Under the pieces are notes generated by a model. That model made no database searches, was not told where the DNA came from, and worked only from the letters and a program-made list of their open reading frames with translations. Below are positions 41,446 through 50,589 of a DNA stretch of 64,000 nt, in pieces; position 1 is the first letter of the stretch; every line of letters starts with the position of its first letter. This DNA comes from Clostridia bacterium (lineage in GTDB: Bacteria; Bacillota; Clostridia; Christensenellales; Aristaeellaceae), in contig JAGBEX010000003.1 of NCBI GenBank assembly GCA_017936765.1, positions 124,001-188,000 on the forward strand. Direction: 5' to 3'. A program made the position numbers and the translations under genes.

Positions 41446-42360
41446 ATGAGTGAAACGAAAAAGAAGGGCCTTTTTGCCCGCCTGCGCGAGGGTCTGAGCA
41501 AGACCCGCGGCAACATGACCAATAAAGTGGACGAGCTGGTGAAGGAGACCCGCAAGATCGACGAGGACTTTTATGAGGAACTGGAGGATATCCTGATCCT
41601 GTCCGACTGCGGCGTGAAGGCCACCACCGCCATCATGGACGAGCTGCGCACCCGCGTGAAGAACGGCAAGATCACCGATGCCGCCCAGGCCAAGGAGATC
41701 CTGAAGCAGATCATGGTGGAGCAGATGGACATTCCCCGCCCACCGCTGAAGTGGCCCATGGTGATGCTGGTCGTGGGCGTGAACGGCGTGGGCAAGACCA
41801 CCACCATCGGCAAGCTGTCGCTGCGCTTCCAGTCCATTGGCCGCAAGGTGATGCTGGCCGCAGGCGATACCTTCCGTGCCGCCGCTGCCGAGCAGCTGTC
41901 CATCTGGGCTGACCGCGCCCGTGTGCCGATCGTGAAGCACGACGAGGGCGCTGACCCCGCCGCCGTGGTCTTCGATGCGGTGAAGTCCGCCAAAGCGCAG
42001 GACGCTGACCTGCTCCTTGTGGATACCGCCGGCCGCCTGCATAACAAGAAGAACCTGATGGATGAATTGAACAAGATGCGCCGCGTGATCGACCGCGAGT
42101 ACCCCGAGGCCGACGTGCGCTGCATCCTGGTGCTGGACGCCACCACCGGCCAAAACGGCCTGGCCCAGGCCCGCGCCTTCAAGGAGGTCTGCGAGATCGG
42201 CGGCATCATCCTCACCAAGCTGGACGGCACCGCCAAGGGCGGCATCGCCCTGGCCATCCGCCAGGAGCTGGAAGTCCCCGTCTGGTACATCGGCGTGGGC
42301 GAGGGCATCGACGACCTCCAGCCCTTCGTCGCCAAGGACTTCGTGGAGGCTTTGTTTTAA
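41446..42360 (+). CDS. ftsY: Signal recognition particle receptor FtsY
   Basis: A 304-residue SRP GTPase that docks the ribosome-SRP complex at the membrane. It lacks the long acidic A domain, as is usual in Firmicutes. The N domain (about 1-90) is followed by the G domain with GVNGVGKTTTIGKL (P-loop), AAGDTFRAAAAEQL (G2), LLVDTAGR (G3) and LTKLDGTAKGG (G4). The ATG at 41446 has AGGAGG upstream; an earlier in-frame start overlaps the promoter. Its usual partners smc and rnc are not in the window. Confidence 0.97.
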   Translation: MSETKKKGLFARLREGLSKTRGNMTNKVDELVKETRKIDEDFYEELEDILILSDCGVKATTAIMDELRTRVKNGKITDAAQAKEILKQIMVEQMDIPRPPLKWPMVMLVVGVNGVGKTTTIGKLSLRFQSIGRKVMLAAGDTFRAAAAEQLSIWADRARVPIVKHDEGADPAAVVFDAVKSAKAQDADLLLVDTAGRLHNKKNLMDELNKMRRVIDREYPEADVRCILVLDATTGQNGLAQARAFKEVCEIGGIILTKLDGTAKGGIALAIRQELEVPVWYIGVGEGIDDLQPFVAKDFVEALF

Positions 42361-42365
42361 GGTGC

Positions 42366-42456
42366 AGGGGGCGAGAGGGCCGCTTTTTTAGCAAAAAAGC
42401 GCCCTCTCGCGCTCTCCCCGAAAAAGCGGCGACCTTCGCATAGAGGGTCGCTTTTT
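42366..42456. repeat. Palindromic repeat A, copy 2, plus terminator after ftsY
   Basis: GCGAGAGGG...CCCTCTCGC inverted repeat with A/T-rich tip, followed by CTCTCCCCGAAAAAGCGGCG. This is the inverted match to the element at 3767-3850. A second hairpin (GCGACC 42429-42434 with GGTCGC 42446-42451) and five T residues follow, forming a clear terminator. Confidence 0.75.
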
Positions 42457-42480
42457 GCATACTGGTTGGGAGGTGCGGCT

Positions 42481-43035
42481 ATGTTGCATAAGGGAACGTG
42501 TACCATTGAGACGGAACGTTTGATTTTGCGGCGCTTTGTTCCGGAGGATGCGCAGGTGATGTTTGATAATTGGGCGTCGGATCCGGAGGTGACCAAGTAC
42601 CTCATGTGGCCGACACATACCAGCGTGGATGTGAGCCGCTGGGTGCTGGGGGACTGGTGCGGCCAGTATGAGAAGCCGGACTACTATCAATGGGCCATCG
42701 TGCTGAAGGAGATTGGGGAACCCATTGGCAGCATTGCGGTGGTGGAACATGACGACCGGGTGGCCAAGGCGCACGTCGGCTATGCCATGGGGCGCAAGTG
42801 GTGGCACCGGGGCATCATGACCGAGGCCATGCAGGCGGTGATGGACTTCCTGTTTGATGAGGTGGGGGTGCAGCGCATCGAGGCTCGGCACGACCCGCGG
42901 AACCCGCACTCCGGCGGCGTGATGAAGAAATGCGGCATGAAGTATGAAGGCACCCTGCGCCAGTCTGACTGGAACAATCAGGGCATTTGTGATGCCTGTT
43001 ATTATGCCCTGCTGGCAGAAGAGAGGCAGGCATGA
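42481..43035 (+). CDS. GNAT-family acetyltransferase (RimJ/RimL-like)
   Basis: A 184-residue acetyltransferase with TERLILRRFVPEDAQVMFDNW at the N-terminus, characteristic of the RimJ/RimL (Acetyltransf_3) group, then IGSIAVV, HVGYAMGRKWWHRGIMTEAM as the acetyl-CoA loop and HPRN-like DPRNPHSGGVMKKCGM. It likely acetylates a ribosomal-protein N-terminus, an antibiotic or a related amine. GGGAGGTG precedes the ATG. Its stop overlaps the next start by 4 bp, so it is coupled to the phosphatase gene. Confidence 0.88.
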   Translation: MLHKGTCTIETERLILRRFVPEDAQVMFDNWASDPEVTKYLMWPTHTSVDVSRWVLGDWCGQYEKPDYYQWAIVLKEIGEPIGSIAVVEHDDRVAKAHVGYAMGRKWWHRGIMTEAMQAVMDFLFDEVGVQRIEARHDPRNPHSGGVMKKCGMKYEGTLRQSDWNNQGICDACYYALLAEERQA

Positions 43036-43625
43036 CCACCGTCTATTTCGTGCGCCATGCTCAGCCCAATTTTGCCAATCACGATGACCTGACTCGGGAG
43101 CTGACGGCCAAGGGCATGGCGGATCGGCTGCGGGTAGTGGACTTGCTGGCTGGTGTGCCGGTGGATGCGGTGCTGTCCAGCCCCTACAGGCGGGCGGTGG
43201 ACACGGTGCAGCCCCTGGCAGATGCGCGGGGGCTGGGCATCCGCACCGTGGCGGACTTTCGGGAGCGCCGGGTGGACAGCTGCTGGATTGAGGATTTCGA
43301 CGGTTTTTGCCGGGCGCAATGGGCGGACTTTGACTACAAGCTTACCGATGGTGAGACCCTGCGCCAGGTGCAGCGGCGTAACATGACCGCCCTGGAGGCT
43401 GTGCTGGTGGAGTTTGCCGGGCAAACGGTGGTCATTGGCAGCCACGGCACGGCGCTGAGTACCATCATCAACCACTACGACCCTACCTTTGGTCATGCAG
43501 ACTTTGAAAAGATTCGCGGCCTGATGCCCTGGGTGGTGCGCTTCACCTTTGAGGGCATGGACTGCGTGGGTATTTGCAGCTATGATGTTTTTCAACGCAC
43601 AGAAGAAAGGCGGCAACTGAAATGA
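43032..43625 (+). CDS. Histidine phosphatase superfamily protein
   Basis: A 197-residue member of the phosphoglycerate-mutase-like family. The catalytic motif is FVRHAQPNF (RHA in place of the common RHG), followed by SSPYRRAVDT and the second histidine in VIGSHGTALSTIIN. The reaction is phosphate transfer through a phosphohistidine; the substrate is not evident. It is coupled at both ends by 4-bp overlaps to an acetyltransferase gene upstream and an NAD-dependent epimerase-like gene downstream. Confidence 0.88.
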   Translation: MTTVYFVRHAQPNFANHDDLTRELTAKGMADRLRVVDLLAGVPVDAVLSSPYRRAVDTVQPLADARGLGIRTVADFRERRVDSCWIEDFDGFCRAQWADFDYKLTDGETLRQVQRRNMTALEAVLVEFAGQTVVIGSHGTALSTIINHYDPTFGHADFEKIRGLMPWVVRFTFEGMDCVGICSYDVFQRTEERRQLK

Positions 43626-44527
43626 AGCTATTGATCATTGGCGGCAGCGGCCAGCTGAGCCGTCGCGTGGCAGAGCTTGCCCTGGAGGTGGGTCATGACG
43701 TGTGGACGCTGACCCGCGGCACCCGTCCCCTGCCGGAGGGCGTTCACAGCCTGGTGGCTGACCGCGGCGACGATGCGGCGGTGCGCCTTGCCCTGCAAAG
43801 CGCTGGCGTGCAATGGGATGCGGCCATCGACTGCATCTGCATGACCGCCGCCCATGCCCGGCAGGACCTGGCGCTGCTGCCTGCCTTTACCCAGCGGCTG
43901 GCGGTGGTGTCCACCGATTCGGTGTACCACCCCTACCACAAGTCCGTTCCCCAGACGGAGGAAGCCGACCACTACATGGACGACGGCGGCTACGGCGCCC
44001 ACAAGCGCCAGATGGAGGAGGTCTTCCTGGCCGACCGGGAGAGCCTTTCCTGGACGATCTTCCGGCCGGGGCATATCTTTGGCAAGGGGTTCCTGCTGGG
44101 GTGCTTCCCGGAGCAGTCCCGCCAGGCCGATCTGCTGGCGCATATGCGCGCCGATAAGCCCCTGCGCCTGGTGGGCGGCGGCGAGCTGCTGATCCACCCC
44201 ATCTACGTGGACGACATGGCGCTGGCGCTGCTGGACTGCCTGGACAAGCCCAGGGCGGCGGGGGAGATCTTCTGCATCGGCGGCCCGGAGGCCGTTCCCA
44301 ACCGGGTGTATTACGAGCATATTGGCGAGATCATCGGCCATCCGGCGAAGATCGAATGCATTCCGCTGGAGGGCTACCTGGAGGCCAATCCCCAGTACAG
44401 CGGCCACCTGTGCCAGCGCTGCTACTGCCTGGACAAGCTGCGGGATGCGGGCATCCGTATGCCCGACATGCCCCTGAAGGAAGGCCTGCGCAGGCACATT
44501 GCGTGGCTGGACGGGGACATGCAGTAA
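43622..44527 (+). CDS. NAD-dependent epimerase/dehydratase-like protein
   Basis: A 301-residue extended short-chain dehydrogenase fold. The cofactor loop is IIGGSGQLSRRVAELAL. The catalytic tyrosine region is changed (GGYGAHKRQMEE), so a Y-x-x-x-K pair is replaced by Y-x-x-x-K/R spacing (Y-G-A-H-K) that still fits. IFRPGHIFGKG and a C-terminal nucleotide-sugar-like region follow. It resembles the other epimerase-like protein at 50590 in start and size. The substrate is unknown. Confidence 0.8.
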   Translation: MKLLIIGGSGQLSRRVAELALEVGHDVWTLTRGTRPLPEGVHSLVADRGDDAAVRLALQSAGVQWDAAIDCICMTAAHARQDLALLPAFTQRLAVVSTDSVYHPYHKSVPQTEEADHYMDDGGYGAHKRQMEEVFLADRESLSWTIFRPGHIFGKGFLLGCFPEQSRQADLLAHMRADKPLRLVGGGELLIHPIYVDDMALALLDCLDKPRAAGEIFCIGGPEAVPNRVYYEHIGEIIGHPAKIECIPLEGYLEANPQYSGHLCQRCYCLDKLRDAGIRMPDMPLKEGLRRHIAWLDGDMQ

Positions 44528-44551
44528 GACCCGGCAGAAAGGGAGGCAAGC

Positions 44552-44998
44552 ATGAGTATCATCGCAAGAAAAATGGCGCAAAGCGATATAGCCGCCTGTG
44601 CGGACATCCTTTGCGCTGTGTATAACAACGAGCTGTGGCAATGCCGCTGGGAAAAGAACACCGCTGTGGCCTACCTGACGGACTTTTTCAGCATGAGCAA
44701 ATTCGTTGGCTATGTGGTGGAGGACGAGGGGAAGCTCATGGGCGGGCTGTTTGCCCACGAAAAGGTGTGGTGGAACAACAGCGAGGTGTTCATTGAGGAA
44801 ATGTTCATCCGGCCCGATGCCCAGCGGAAGGGCTATGGCTCCCTGCTGATGGCACAGGTGGAGGCCTATGTGAAGGCAAAGGGGCTGGCGGGCATCACCC
44901 TGTCCACCAACCGATATGCCCCTGCCCCGGCGTTCTACCGCAAGCATGGCTTTGTCGACTGCGGCCATGTGCTGTTCATGGCCAAGGAAATGGAATAA
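44552..44998 (+). CDS. GNAT-family N-acetyltransferase
   Basis: A 148-residue acetyltransferase with a classic acetyl-CoA loop (RPDAQRKGYGSLLMAQVEAYV, with R-x-x-G-x-G) and the C-terminal APAFYRKHGFVDCGH. The N-terminal ARKMAQSDIAACADI starts the fold. The acceptor is not identifiable. AAGGGAGG precedes the ATG. It ends a four-gene rightward group (acetyltransferase, phosphatase, epimerase, acetyltransferase) and is followed by a bidirectional terminator. Confidence 0.88.
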   Translation: MSIIARKMAQSDIAACADILCAVYNNELWQCRWEKNTAVAYLTDFFSMSKFVGYVVEDEGKLMGGLFAHEKVWWNNSEVFIEEMFIRPDAQRKGYGSLLMAQVEAYVKAKGLAGITLSTNRYAPAPAFYRKHGFVDCGHVLFMAKEME

Positions 44999-45002
44999 AA
45001 AG

Positions 45003-45036
45003 AAGCACCTCCTTCGCGTGAAGGGGGTGCTGCTTT
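45003..45036. terminator. Bidirectional terminator between acetyltransferase and ppk2
   Basis: GAAGCACCTCCTTC, GCGT loop, GAAGGGGGTGCTGCTTTT, between two convergent genes. Confidence 0.8.
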
Positions 45037-45041
45037 TATGC

Positions 45042-45905
45042 TTAGTCTTCCATTTCCAATTCCACCATGATCTGCGGGATCTTGGCTTCCTCCGCTGGGT
45101 CAAGGGGCGGGAACTGGGGGTCCATCTCTTCCAGAATGTCTACCAGGATCTCGCTCATCAGGTAGCGGGTGTACCACTTGTTGTCCGCAGGCAGCACATA
45201 CCAGGGGCATTCCGGGGTGGCGGTCTGGTTGATGCAGTCCTCGTAGGCGGCGTCGTATTCAGCCCACAGGGCGCGCTCCTTCATGTCGGAGGTGGAGAGC
45301 TTCCAATGCTTCTCCTCCAGCTCCAGCCGATCCAGGAAGCGGCGGCGCTGCTCGTCGCGGCTCACGTTGAGGAAAATTTTGACCATGCGCAGGCCGTTTT
45401 CGTAGAGGTATTCCTCCCAGTTGCGCAGCTGGCGGAAGCGACGCTGGAAGAAATCCTCGGTGATGCAGCGCTTGGCCAGCTTGTAGGTCTTCTCCAGGTG
45501 ATGCACCCGCACGGCCAGCACGTCCTCGTACTGGGAGCGGTTGAACAGGCCGATCTTCCCCCGGGGCGGAAGTGCCTGATGGATGCGCCAGAGATAATCG
45601 TGGCTCAGCTCGGTGGAGTTGGGCGCCTTGAAGGAGGTCACCTCCAGGGCGGCGGGGTTCAGCCCGGAGAATACCTTCTTGATCAGGCTGTCCTTGCCAG
45701 CGGCGTCCCGCGCCTGCAGGGCGATGACGAGACCCTCCTGCCCGGCGGCATAGAGGCGCTCCTGCAATTCGGCAGCGCGGGCGATGTTCTTGGCGGTTTT
45801 TTCCACCAGCTCGGCCTTGTCCTTCTTGTAGTCACCGGCGGTGGTGGGCATATCCTTCAGGCAAACCTTGCGGGAACCATCGAACAGATAATCTTTTGCA
45901 GACAC
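45042..45905 (-). CDS. ppk2: Polyphosphate kinase 2 family protein
   Basis: A 287-residue PPK2 enzyme that uses polyphosphate to phosphorylate nucleotides. The Walker A region is ALQARDAAGKDSLIKKV, with S where many members have G. The lid and Walker B regions follow (RIHQALPPRGKIGLFNRSQYEDVL and LRMVKIFLNVSRDEQRRR, each given in part). The start codon is GTG with TGAGGAG upstream. It is a short single-domain form and could make NDP or NTP. It is just downstream of pyrH on the same strand. Confidence 0.88.
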   Translation of the reverse strand: MSAKDYLFDGSRKVCLKDMPTTAGDYKKDKAELVEKTAKNIARAAELQERLYAAGQEGLVIALQARDAAGKDSLIKKVFSGLNPAALEVTSFKAPNSTELSHDYLWRIHQALPPRGKIGLFNRSQYEDVLAVRVHHLEKTYKLAKRCITEDFFQRRFRQLRNWEEYLYENGLRMVKIFLNVSRDEQRRRFLDRLELEEKHWKLSTSDMKERALWAEYDAAYEDCINQTATPECPWYVLPADNKWYTRYLMSEILVDILEEMDPQFPPLDPAEEAKIPQIMVELEMED

Positions 45906-45930
45906 GGTAAACGCTCCTCAGACGGATGAT

Positions 45931-46641
45931 TTAAGGGTGTACGAAAGTTCCGATATCGCTGCCTTCCAGCACCTTAATGAGGTTCTTGGGGTCGTCCAGG
46001 CCAAAGACGCGCACCATGGGCAGGTCGTTCTCGGCGCACAGGGCAAAGGCGGCGGCGTCCATCACCTTCAGGCCGCGGGCAAGGGCGTCGCGGTAGGTGA
46101 TGTCCTTGATCAGCGTGGCGCTGGGATCCTTGTTGGGGTCGGCGGTGTATACGCCGTCGATGTTCTTGGCCATCAGGATGGCGTCCACCTGCATCTCAAT
46201 GGCACGCAGCGCCACGGCGGTATCCGTGGAGAAGAAGGGGTTGCCGCTGCCGGCGGCAAACAGCACGATGCGGCCTTCCACCAGATGATTGCGGGCAGCC
46301 ATGGCGTTGAAGGGTTCGCAGAAGCGGTTCATGTCCACGGCGGACTGCACCACCACGTCCAGCCCGGCCTTGCGCAGGGCATCGGCCACGCACAGGCAGT
46401 TGATCACCGTACCCAGCATACCCATCTGGTCGGCGGTCACGGCGTCCATGTTGGCAGCAGGGCCCTGGCGGCCGCGCCAGATGTTGCCCGCGCCGATCAC
46501 CACGCCGATCTCCACACCCAGGTTGTGCATTTCGCGGATGATCTCCGCAGTTTCGCGAACTTTGTCGAAATCAAACAGATCGGCGCCGGACTTCAGCGCC
46601 TCGCCGGAGAGCTTGAGCATTACACGCTTGTAAACGGCCAT
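45931..46641 (-). CDS. pyrH: UMP kinase
   Basis: A 236-residue amino-acid-kinase-fold enzyme that phosphorylates UMP to UDP. Motifs: MLKLSGEALKS at the start, VIGAGNIWRG (phosphate loop), TADQMGMLGTVIN and DGVYTADPNKDPSA. The ATG follows TAAGGAGG. It has its own promoter and is followed by ppk2 rather than frr, which lies 11 kb away in this genome; tsf is not seen. Confidence 0.97.
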   Translation of the reverse strand: MAVYKRVMLKLSGEALKSGADLFDFDKVRETAEIIREMHNLGVEIGVVIGAGNIWRGRQGPAANMDAVTADQMGMLGTVINCLCVADALRKAGLDVVVQSAVDMNRFCEPFNAMAARNHLVEGRIVLFAAGSGNPFFSTDTAVALRAIEMQVDAILMAKNIDGVYTADPNKDPSATLIKDITYRDALARGLKVMDAAAFALCAENDLPMVRVFGLDDPKNLIKVLEGSDIGTFVHP

Positions 46642-46678
46642 GGGAAAGACCTCCTTACATATCTTTGCACTAAATGAT

Positions 46679-46708
46679 ATTATATACCACAAAGGGCGCT
46701 GCGGTCAA
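46679..46708 (-). promoter_or_regulatory. Promoter of pyrH
   Basis: TTGACC (46708-46703), an 18-bp spacer and TATAAT (46684-46679), about 37 bp before the start. Confidence 0.65.
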
Positions 46709-46799
46709 TCGAAATCCCCTTTTCCGCCACAGAAATGGTATCGTGGAGGCGGAAGGATATTTTCGTAAAAATTTCGTTGCAAGGGCAACCTTTATGTTC

Positions 46800-46828
46800 T
46801 TGTGTTTTGCTGCGGACTGTGATAGAAT
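46800..46828 (+). promoter_or_regulatory. Promoter of the GH9 gene
   Basis: TTGTGT (46800-46805), a 17-bp spacer and TAGAAT (46823-46828), divergent from pyrH. Confidence 0.5.
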
Positions 46829-46883
46829 CCAAGCAACCCAAGGGGAAATCATCTACCAACAACAGAAATGCGAGGAAATCAGC

Positions 46884-49379
46884 ATGGGTATCGAAAAGAA
46901 GGAACAGGGCTTTGTCCTGAATGAAAAAACGGGTTATTTCCAGCATCATGGCGTGGACGTGATGGCCTTTGACGATATTTATCCCGCAGGCCACCAGAGC
47001 GGCGTGAGCATCCTGATGCACGGCCACCGCGTGGCCACCAACGGCGATATCCGCTTCGAGCAGACCCCCGGCCAGTGGCAGCCCCTGCCCAAGCAGGGCG
47101 AGCGCAAGCTGGATGCGCAGGAGAACACCATTGCCACCACGTTGCACTATCCCGACCTGGAAGGGCATCTGCGGGGCTTCAACCCGCTGATCTACCCGGA
47201 CTACGAGTTCGATTATACCGTCACCGTGAAGGGCGAAGGCAGCCAGGTGCGGGTCACCGTTGACCTGGACAAGCCCATCCCCCAGGAATATGTGGGCAAA
47301 ATGTGCTTCAACCTGGAGCTGTTCCCCGGTGAACTGTTCGGCAAGCCCTGGATCATGGACGGCAAGCAGGGCATCTTCCCCCAGCAGGCCAATGGCCCCA
47401 CCCTGCATATGCCCACCAACTACGAGAAGACCGCTACCCTGAAGCCCAAGGAGGGCATCATTGCCGACCGCGCCCATCTCTCCGGCGACAACAAGGGCTA
47501 TAGCCCCATCATTGCCGATGATATCATTGCGGAACCCTACGCCGTGGGCCGCCGCTTCACCGTGCGCCCGGACGATGCCCTGCGCCGCTTCACCATCGAG
47601 ACCAAGACCACCGATCTGAAGCTCTACGATGGCCGCATGAACCACAACAACGGCTGGTTCGTGGTCAGCTCCGAGGTGCCTGCGGGCAAGGACAAGGCCG
47701 CCATTGAGTGGGTCATCACCCCCCATGTGGCGGAGGACTGGCTCTACACCCCCGTGGTGCAGGTGTCCCAGGTGGGCTATATGCCCTCCCAGCCCAAGGT
47801 GGCCATGATCGAAATGGATCGCCGGGACACCTCCTGCCAGGAGGTCGCCCTGTACCGCATCGGCGAAAACGGCGCCGAGCTGGTGCGCAAGGAAGCAGGC
47901 AAAAAGTGGGGACAGTTTCTGCGCTACAACTACTTGCAGTTTGATTTCTCCGACGTGACGGAGGAAGGCTTGTACCAGGTGGGTTATGGCGAGGCGATGT
48001 CCACCATCTTCCGCATTGCCGAGGATGTGTACGACCGCGGCGTGTGGCAGCCCGTGCTGGAATACTTCCTGCCGGTGCAGATGTGCCATATGCGCGTGAA
48101 CGAGAAGTACCGCGTGTGGCATGGCCTCTGCCACGACGACGACGCCCTGATGGCGCCGGTGAATTTCAACCATTACGACGGCTACATCCAGGGTCCCTCC
48201 ACCATGACCAAGTACAACCCTGGCGACCATGTTCCCGGCCTGAATGTGGGCGGCTGGCACGATGCGGGCGACTTTGACCTGCGCATCGAGTCCCAGGCAG
48301 GGGAGGCCTATATCCTCACCCTGGCCTACGAGGCCTTCAATGTGGATTACGACGCCACCACCATCGACCAGAACCGCAAGGTGACGGAGATCCACCAGCC
48401 CGACGGCAAGAACGACATCCTGCAGCAGATCGAGCATGGTGCGCTGACGGTGGTGGGTGGCTGGAAGGCGCTGGGCAGGCTGTATCGCGGCATCATCTGC
48501 AACGATCTGCGCCAGTACGTGATGCTGGGCGACGCTGCCGACATGACGGACAACGCCACCGGCAATGCGGACGACCGCTGGGTGTTCACCGAGGATAATC
48601 CCCCCCGCGAGCTGACCACCGCCGCCCAGCTGGCGGCTATCTCCCGCGCCCTGAAGGGCTTTAACGATCAGCTTTCTGCCGATGCCCTGGAGGCGGCGGT
48701 GAAGCTCTATGAGATCACCGATGCCGATCGCAACGAGTTTGCCCGCGCCGCCAAGATCCACGCCGCTGCCGAGCTGCTGATCACCACCGGCGATGCGAAG
48801 TACCGCGCTCACCTGCTGGCGGAGAAGGACTTCATCGTGGCGCAGATCAAGCGCCTGGGGTGGATCGCCGCCCGTGCCGTGGCCCCTGTGGGCGATGCGG
48901 ACTTTACCGCCGCCATCCGTCAGGCCATGGTGCAGGTCAAGGCCGATATGGACAGCATGAGCGCCGAGACTCCCTATGGCATTCCCTATCGTCCCCACAT
49001 CTGGGGCGCTGGCTGGCTGATCCAGCGGCTGGGCTTTGAGTATTACTTCCTGTACAAGGCCTTCCCGGAGATCTTCGCCCCGGATATGCTCTACAGCGCG
49101 CTGAACTTCGTGCTGGGCTGCCACCCCGGCAGCAACACGGCCTCCTTTGCCTCCGGCGTGGGTGCGCACTCCGCCACCACCGCCTATGGCATGAACCGTG
49201 CCGACCGCTCCTATATCCCTGGCGGCGTGATCTCCGGTACGGCGCTGATCCGGCCTGACTTCCCCGAACTGCTGAACTGGCCCTTCCTGTGGCAGCAGAC
49301 GGAGTATGTGCTGGGCGGCGGTTCCTCCAACTATATGTTCCTGGTGCTGGCTGCCCGCCAGCTGCTGGGACGGAAATAA
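46884..49379 (+). CDS. Glycoside hydrolase family 9 beta-glucanase, apparently cytoplasmic
   Basis: An 831-residue cellulase-family enzyme. An unassigned N-terminal region (about 1-290) is followed by an Ig-like CelD_N domain (about 295-385, VVQVSQVGYMPSQPKVAMIE) and the (alpha/alpha)6 GH9 domain. The nucleophile-activating aspartates are in GGWHDAGDFD (D460, D463) and the acid glutamate is E807 in QQTEYVLGGGSSNYMF. It has no signal peptide, so it likely acts on imported oligosaccharides. The ATG at 46884 follows GCGAGGAAA. It heads a four-gene rightward cluster with an alcohol dehydrogenase and two oxidoreductases. Confidence 0.9.
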   Translation: MGIEKKEQGFVLNEKTGYFQHHGVDVMAFDDIYPAGHQSGVSILMHGHRVATNGDIRFEQTPGQWQPLPKQGERKLDAQENTIATTLHYPDLEGHLRGFNPLIYPDYEFDYTVTVKGEGSQVRVTVDLDKPIPQEYVGKMCFNLELFPGELFGKPWIMDGKQGIFPQQANGPTLHMPTNYEKTATLKPKEGIIADRAHLSGDNKGYSPIIADDIIAEPYAVGRRFTVRPDDALRRFTIETKTTDLKLYDGRMNHNNGWFVVSSEVPAGKDKAAIEWVITPHVAEDWLYTPVVQVSQVGYMPSQPKVAMIEMDRRDTSCQEVALYRIGENGAELVRKEAGKKWGQFLRYNYLQFDFSDVTEEGLYQVGYGEAMSTIFRIAEDVYDRGVWQPVLEYFLPVQMCHMRVNEKYRVWHGLCHDDDALMAPVNFNHYDGYIQGPSTMTKYNPGDHVPGLNVGGWHDAGDFDLRIESQAGEAYILTLAYEAFNVDYDATTIDQNRKVTEIHQPDGKNDILQQIEHGALTVVGGWKALGRLYRGIICNDLRQYVMLGDAADMTDNATGNADDRWVFTEDNPPRELTTAAQLAAISRALKGFNDQLSADALEAAVKLYEITDADRNEFARAAKIHAAAELLITTGDAKYRAHLLAEKDFIVAQIKRLGWIAARAVAPVGDADFTAAIRQAMVQVKADMDSMSAETPYGIPYRPHIWGAGWLIQRLGFEYYFLYKAFPEIFAPDMLYSALNFVLGCHPGSNTASFASGVGAHSATTAYGMNRADRSYIPGGVISGTALIRPDFPELLNWPFLWQQTEYVLGGGSSNYMFLVLAARQLLGRK

Positions 49380-49394
49380 ATGAGGTGAAACGCA

Positions 49395-50576
49395 ATGGAT
49401 AATTTCAACTTCTACAGCCCTACGGAGTTTGTGTTCGGCCGTGGCCGTGAAAACGAGGCTGGCCAGCTGGTGAAGAAGTACGGCGGCACCAAGGTGCTGG
49501 TGCATTTCGGCGGCGGCAGCGCGGTGAAAAGCGGCCTGCTGGGCCGTGTGACCATCTCCCTCCAGGCGGCGGGCGTTCCCTATGTGGAGCTGGGCGGCGT
49601 GAAGCCCAACCCTCGTGACACCCTGGTGTACGAGGGCATCGACCTGTGCCGCAAGGAGAATGTGGACTTCATCCTGTGCGTGGGCGGCGGCTCGGTGATC
49701 GATTCCGCCAAGGCCATTGCTGCGGGCGTGGTGTATGAAGGCGACTTCTGGGACTTCTATTCCGGCAAGGCCGCCATCGAAAAGGCGCTGCCCGTGGCCA
49801 CCGTGCTGACCATTGCCGCCGCCGGCAGCGAGGGCAGCGGTGATACCGTGGTGACCCAGGAGGCCACCGGCCTCAAGCGCGGCGCTGGCAGCAACGCTCT
49901 GCGCCCCCGCTTCTCCATCATGAACCCCGAACTGACCTGCACCCTGCCCGCCTATCAGACGGCCTGCGGCGCGGCGGATATCATGGCGCACGTCTTCGAA
50001 CGCTATTTCACCAACACTACTGAGGTGGAGATCACCGACCGCCTGTGCGAGGCCGTGCTTTGCACCATGGTGAAGGAAGCTCCCCGGGTCATTGCCGATC
50101 CCAACAACTATGAGGCCCGCGCCAACATCATGTGGGCTGGCACCGTGGCGCACACCAACATCTGCGGCGTTGGCCGCAGCCAGGACTGGAACAGCCACAA
50201 CCTGGAGCATGAGCTTTCCGGCCTGTACGACGTGGCCCACGGCGCTGGCCTGGCCGTGGTGATGCCCGCCTGGATGGAGTTCGTGATGCCCCACAACCCC
50301 ATGCGCTTTGCCCAGATGGCCACCCGCGTGTTCGGCTGCGCCATGAATTTCGAGAACCCCGAAGCCACCGCCCTGGAGGGCATCCGCTGCTTCCGCCGGT
50401 TCCTGAAGGAGCTGGGGCTGCCCATCAACTTTGCCGAATTGGGCGCCAAGGAAGAGGACATCCCCGTGCTGGTGGAAAAGCTGGGTCTGGGCGATGGCCG
50501 CACCTGGGGCTTTGTGCGCCTGAGCAGCGAGGACGTGGCACAGATCTATCACATTGCAGCCAAGGCGACTGTGTAA
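49395..50576 (+). CDS. Iron-containing alcohol dehydrogenase (butanol dehydrogenase-like)
   Basis: A 393-residue group III alcohol dehydrogenase. The N-terminal Rossmann-like half carries FGGGSAVKSGL and ILCVGGGSVIDSAKAIA (cofactor loop). The metal-binding half has ACGAADIMAHVFERYF and SHNLEHELSGLYDVAHGAGLAV, which supply the aspartate and histidines for Fe2+. The opening NFNFYSPTEFVFG is typical of YqhD/BdhA-like NAD(P)H enzymes that reduce aldehydes. It lies 15 bp after the GH9 gene and is followed 13 bp later by an epimerase-like gene. Confidence 0.92.
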   Translation: MDNFNFYSPTEFVFGRGRENEAGQLVKKYGGTKVLVHFGGGSAVKSGLLGRVTISLQAAGVPYVELGGVKPNPRDTLVYEGIDLCRKENVDFILCVGGGSVIDSAKAIAAGVVYEGDFWDFYSGKAAIEKALPVATVLTIAAAGSEGSGDTVVTQEATGLKRGAGSNALRPRFSIMNPELTCTLPAYQTACGAADIMAHVFERYFTNTTEVEITDRLCEAVLCTMVKEAPRVIADPNNYEARANIMWAGTVAHTNICGVGRSQDWNSHNLEHELSGLYDVAHGAGLAVVMPAWMEFVMPHNPMRFAQMATRVFGCAMNFENPEATALEGIRCFRRFLKELGLPINFAELGAKEEDIPVLVEKLGLGDGRTWGFVRLSSEDVAQIYHIAAKATV

Positions 50577-50589
50577 AGGAGGAAGCATC

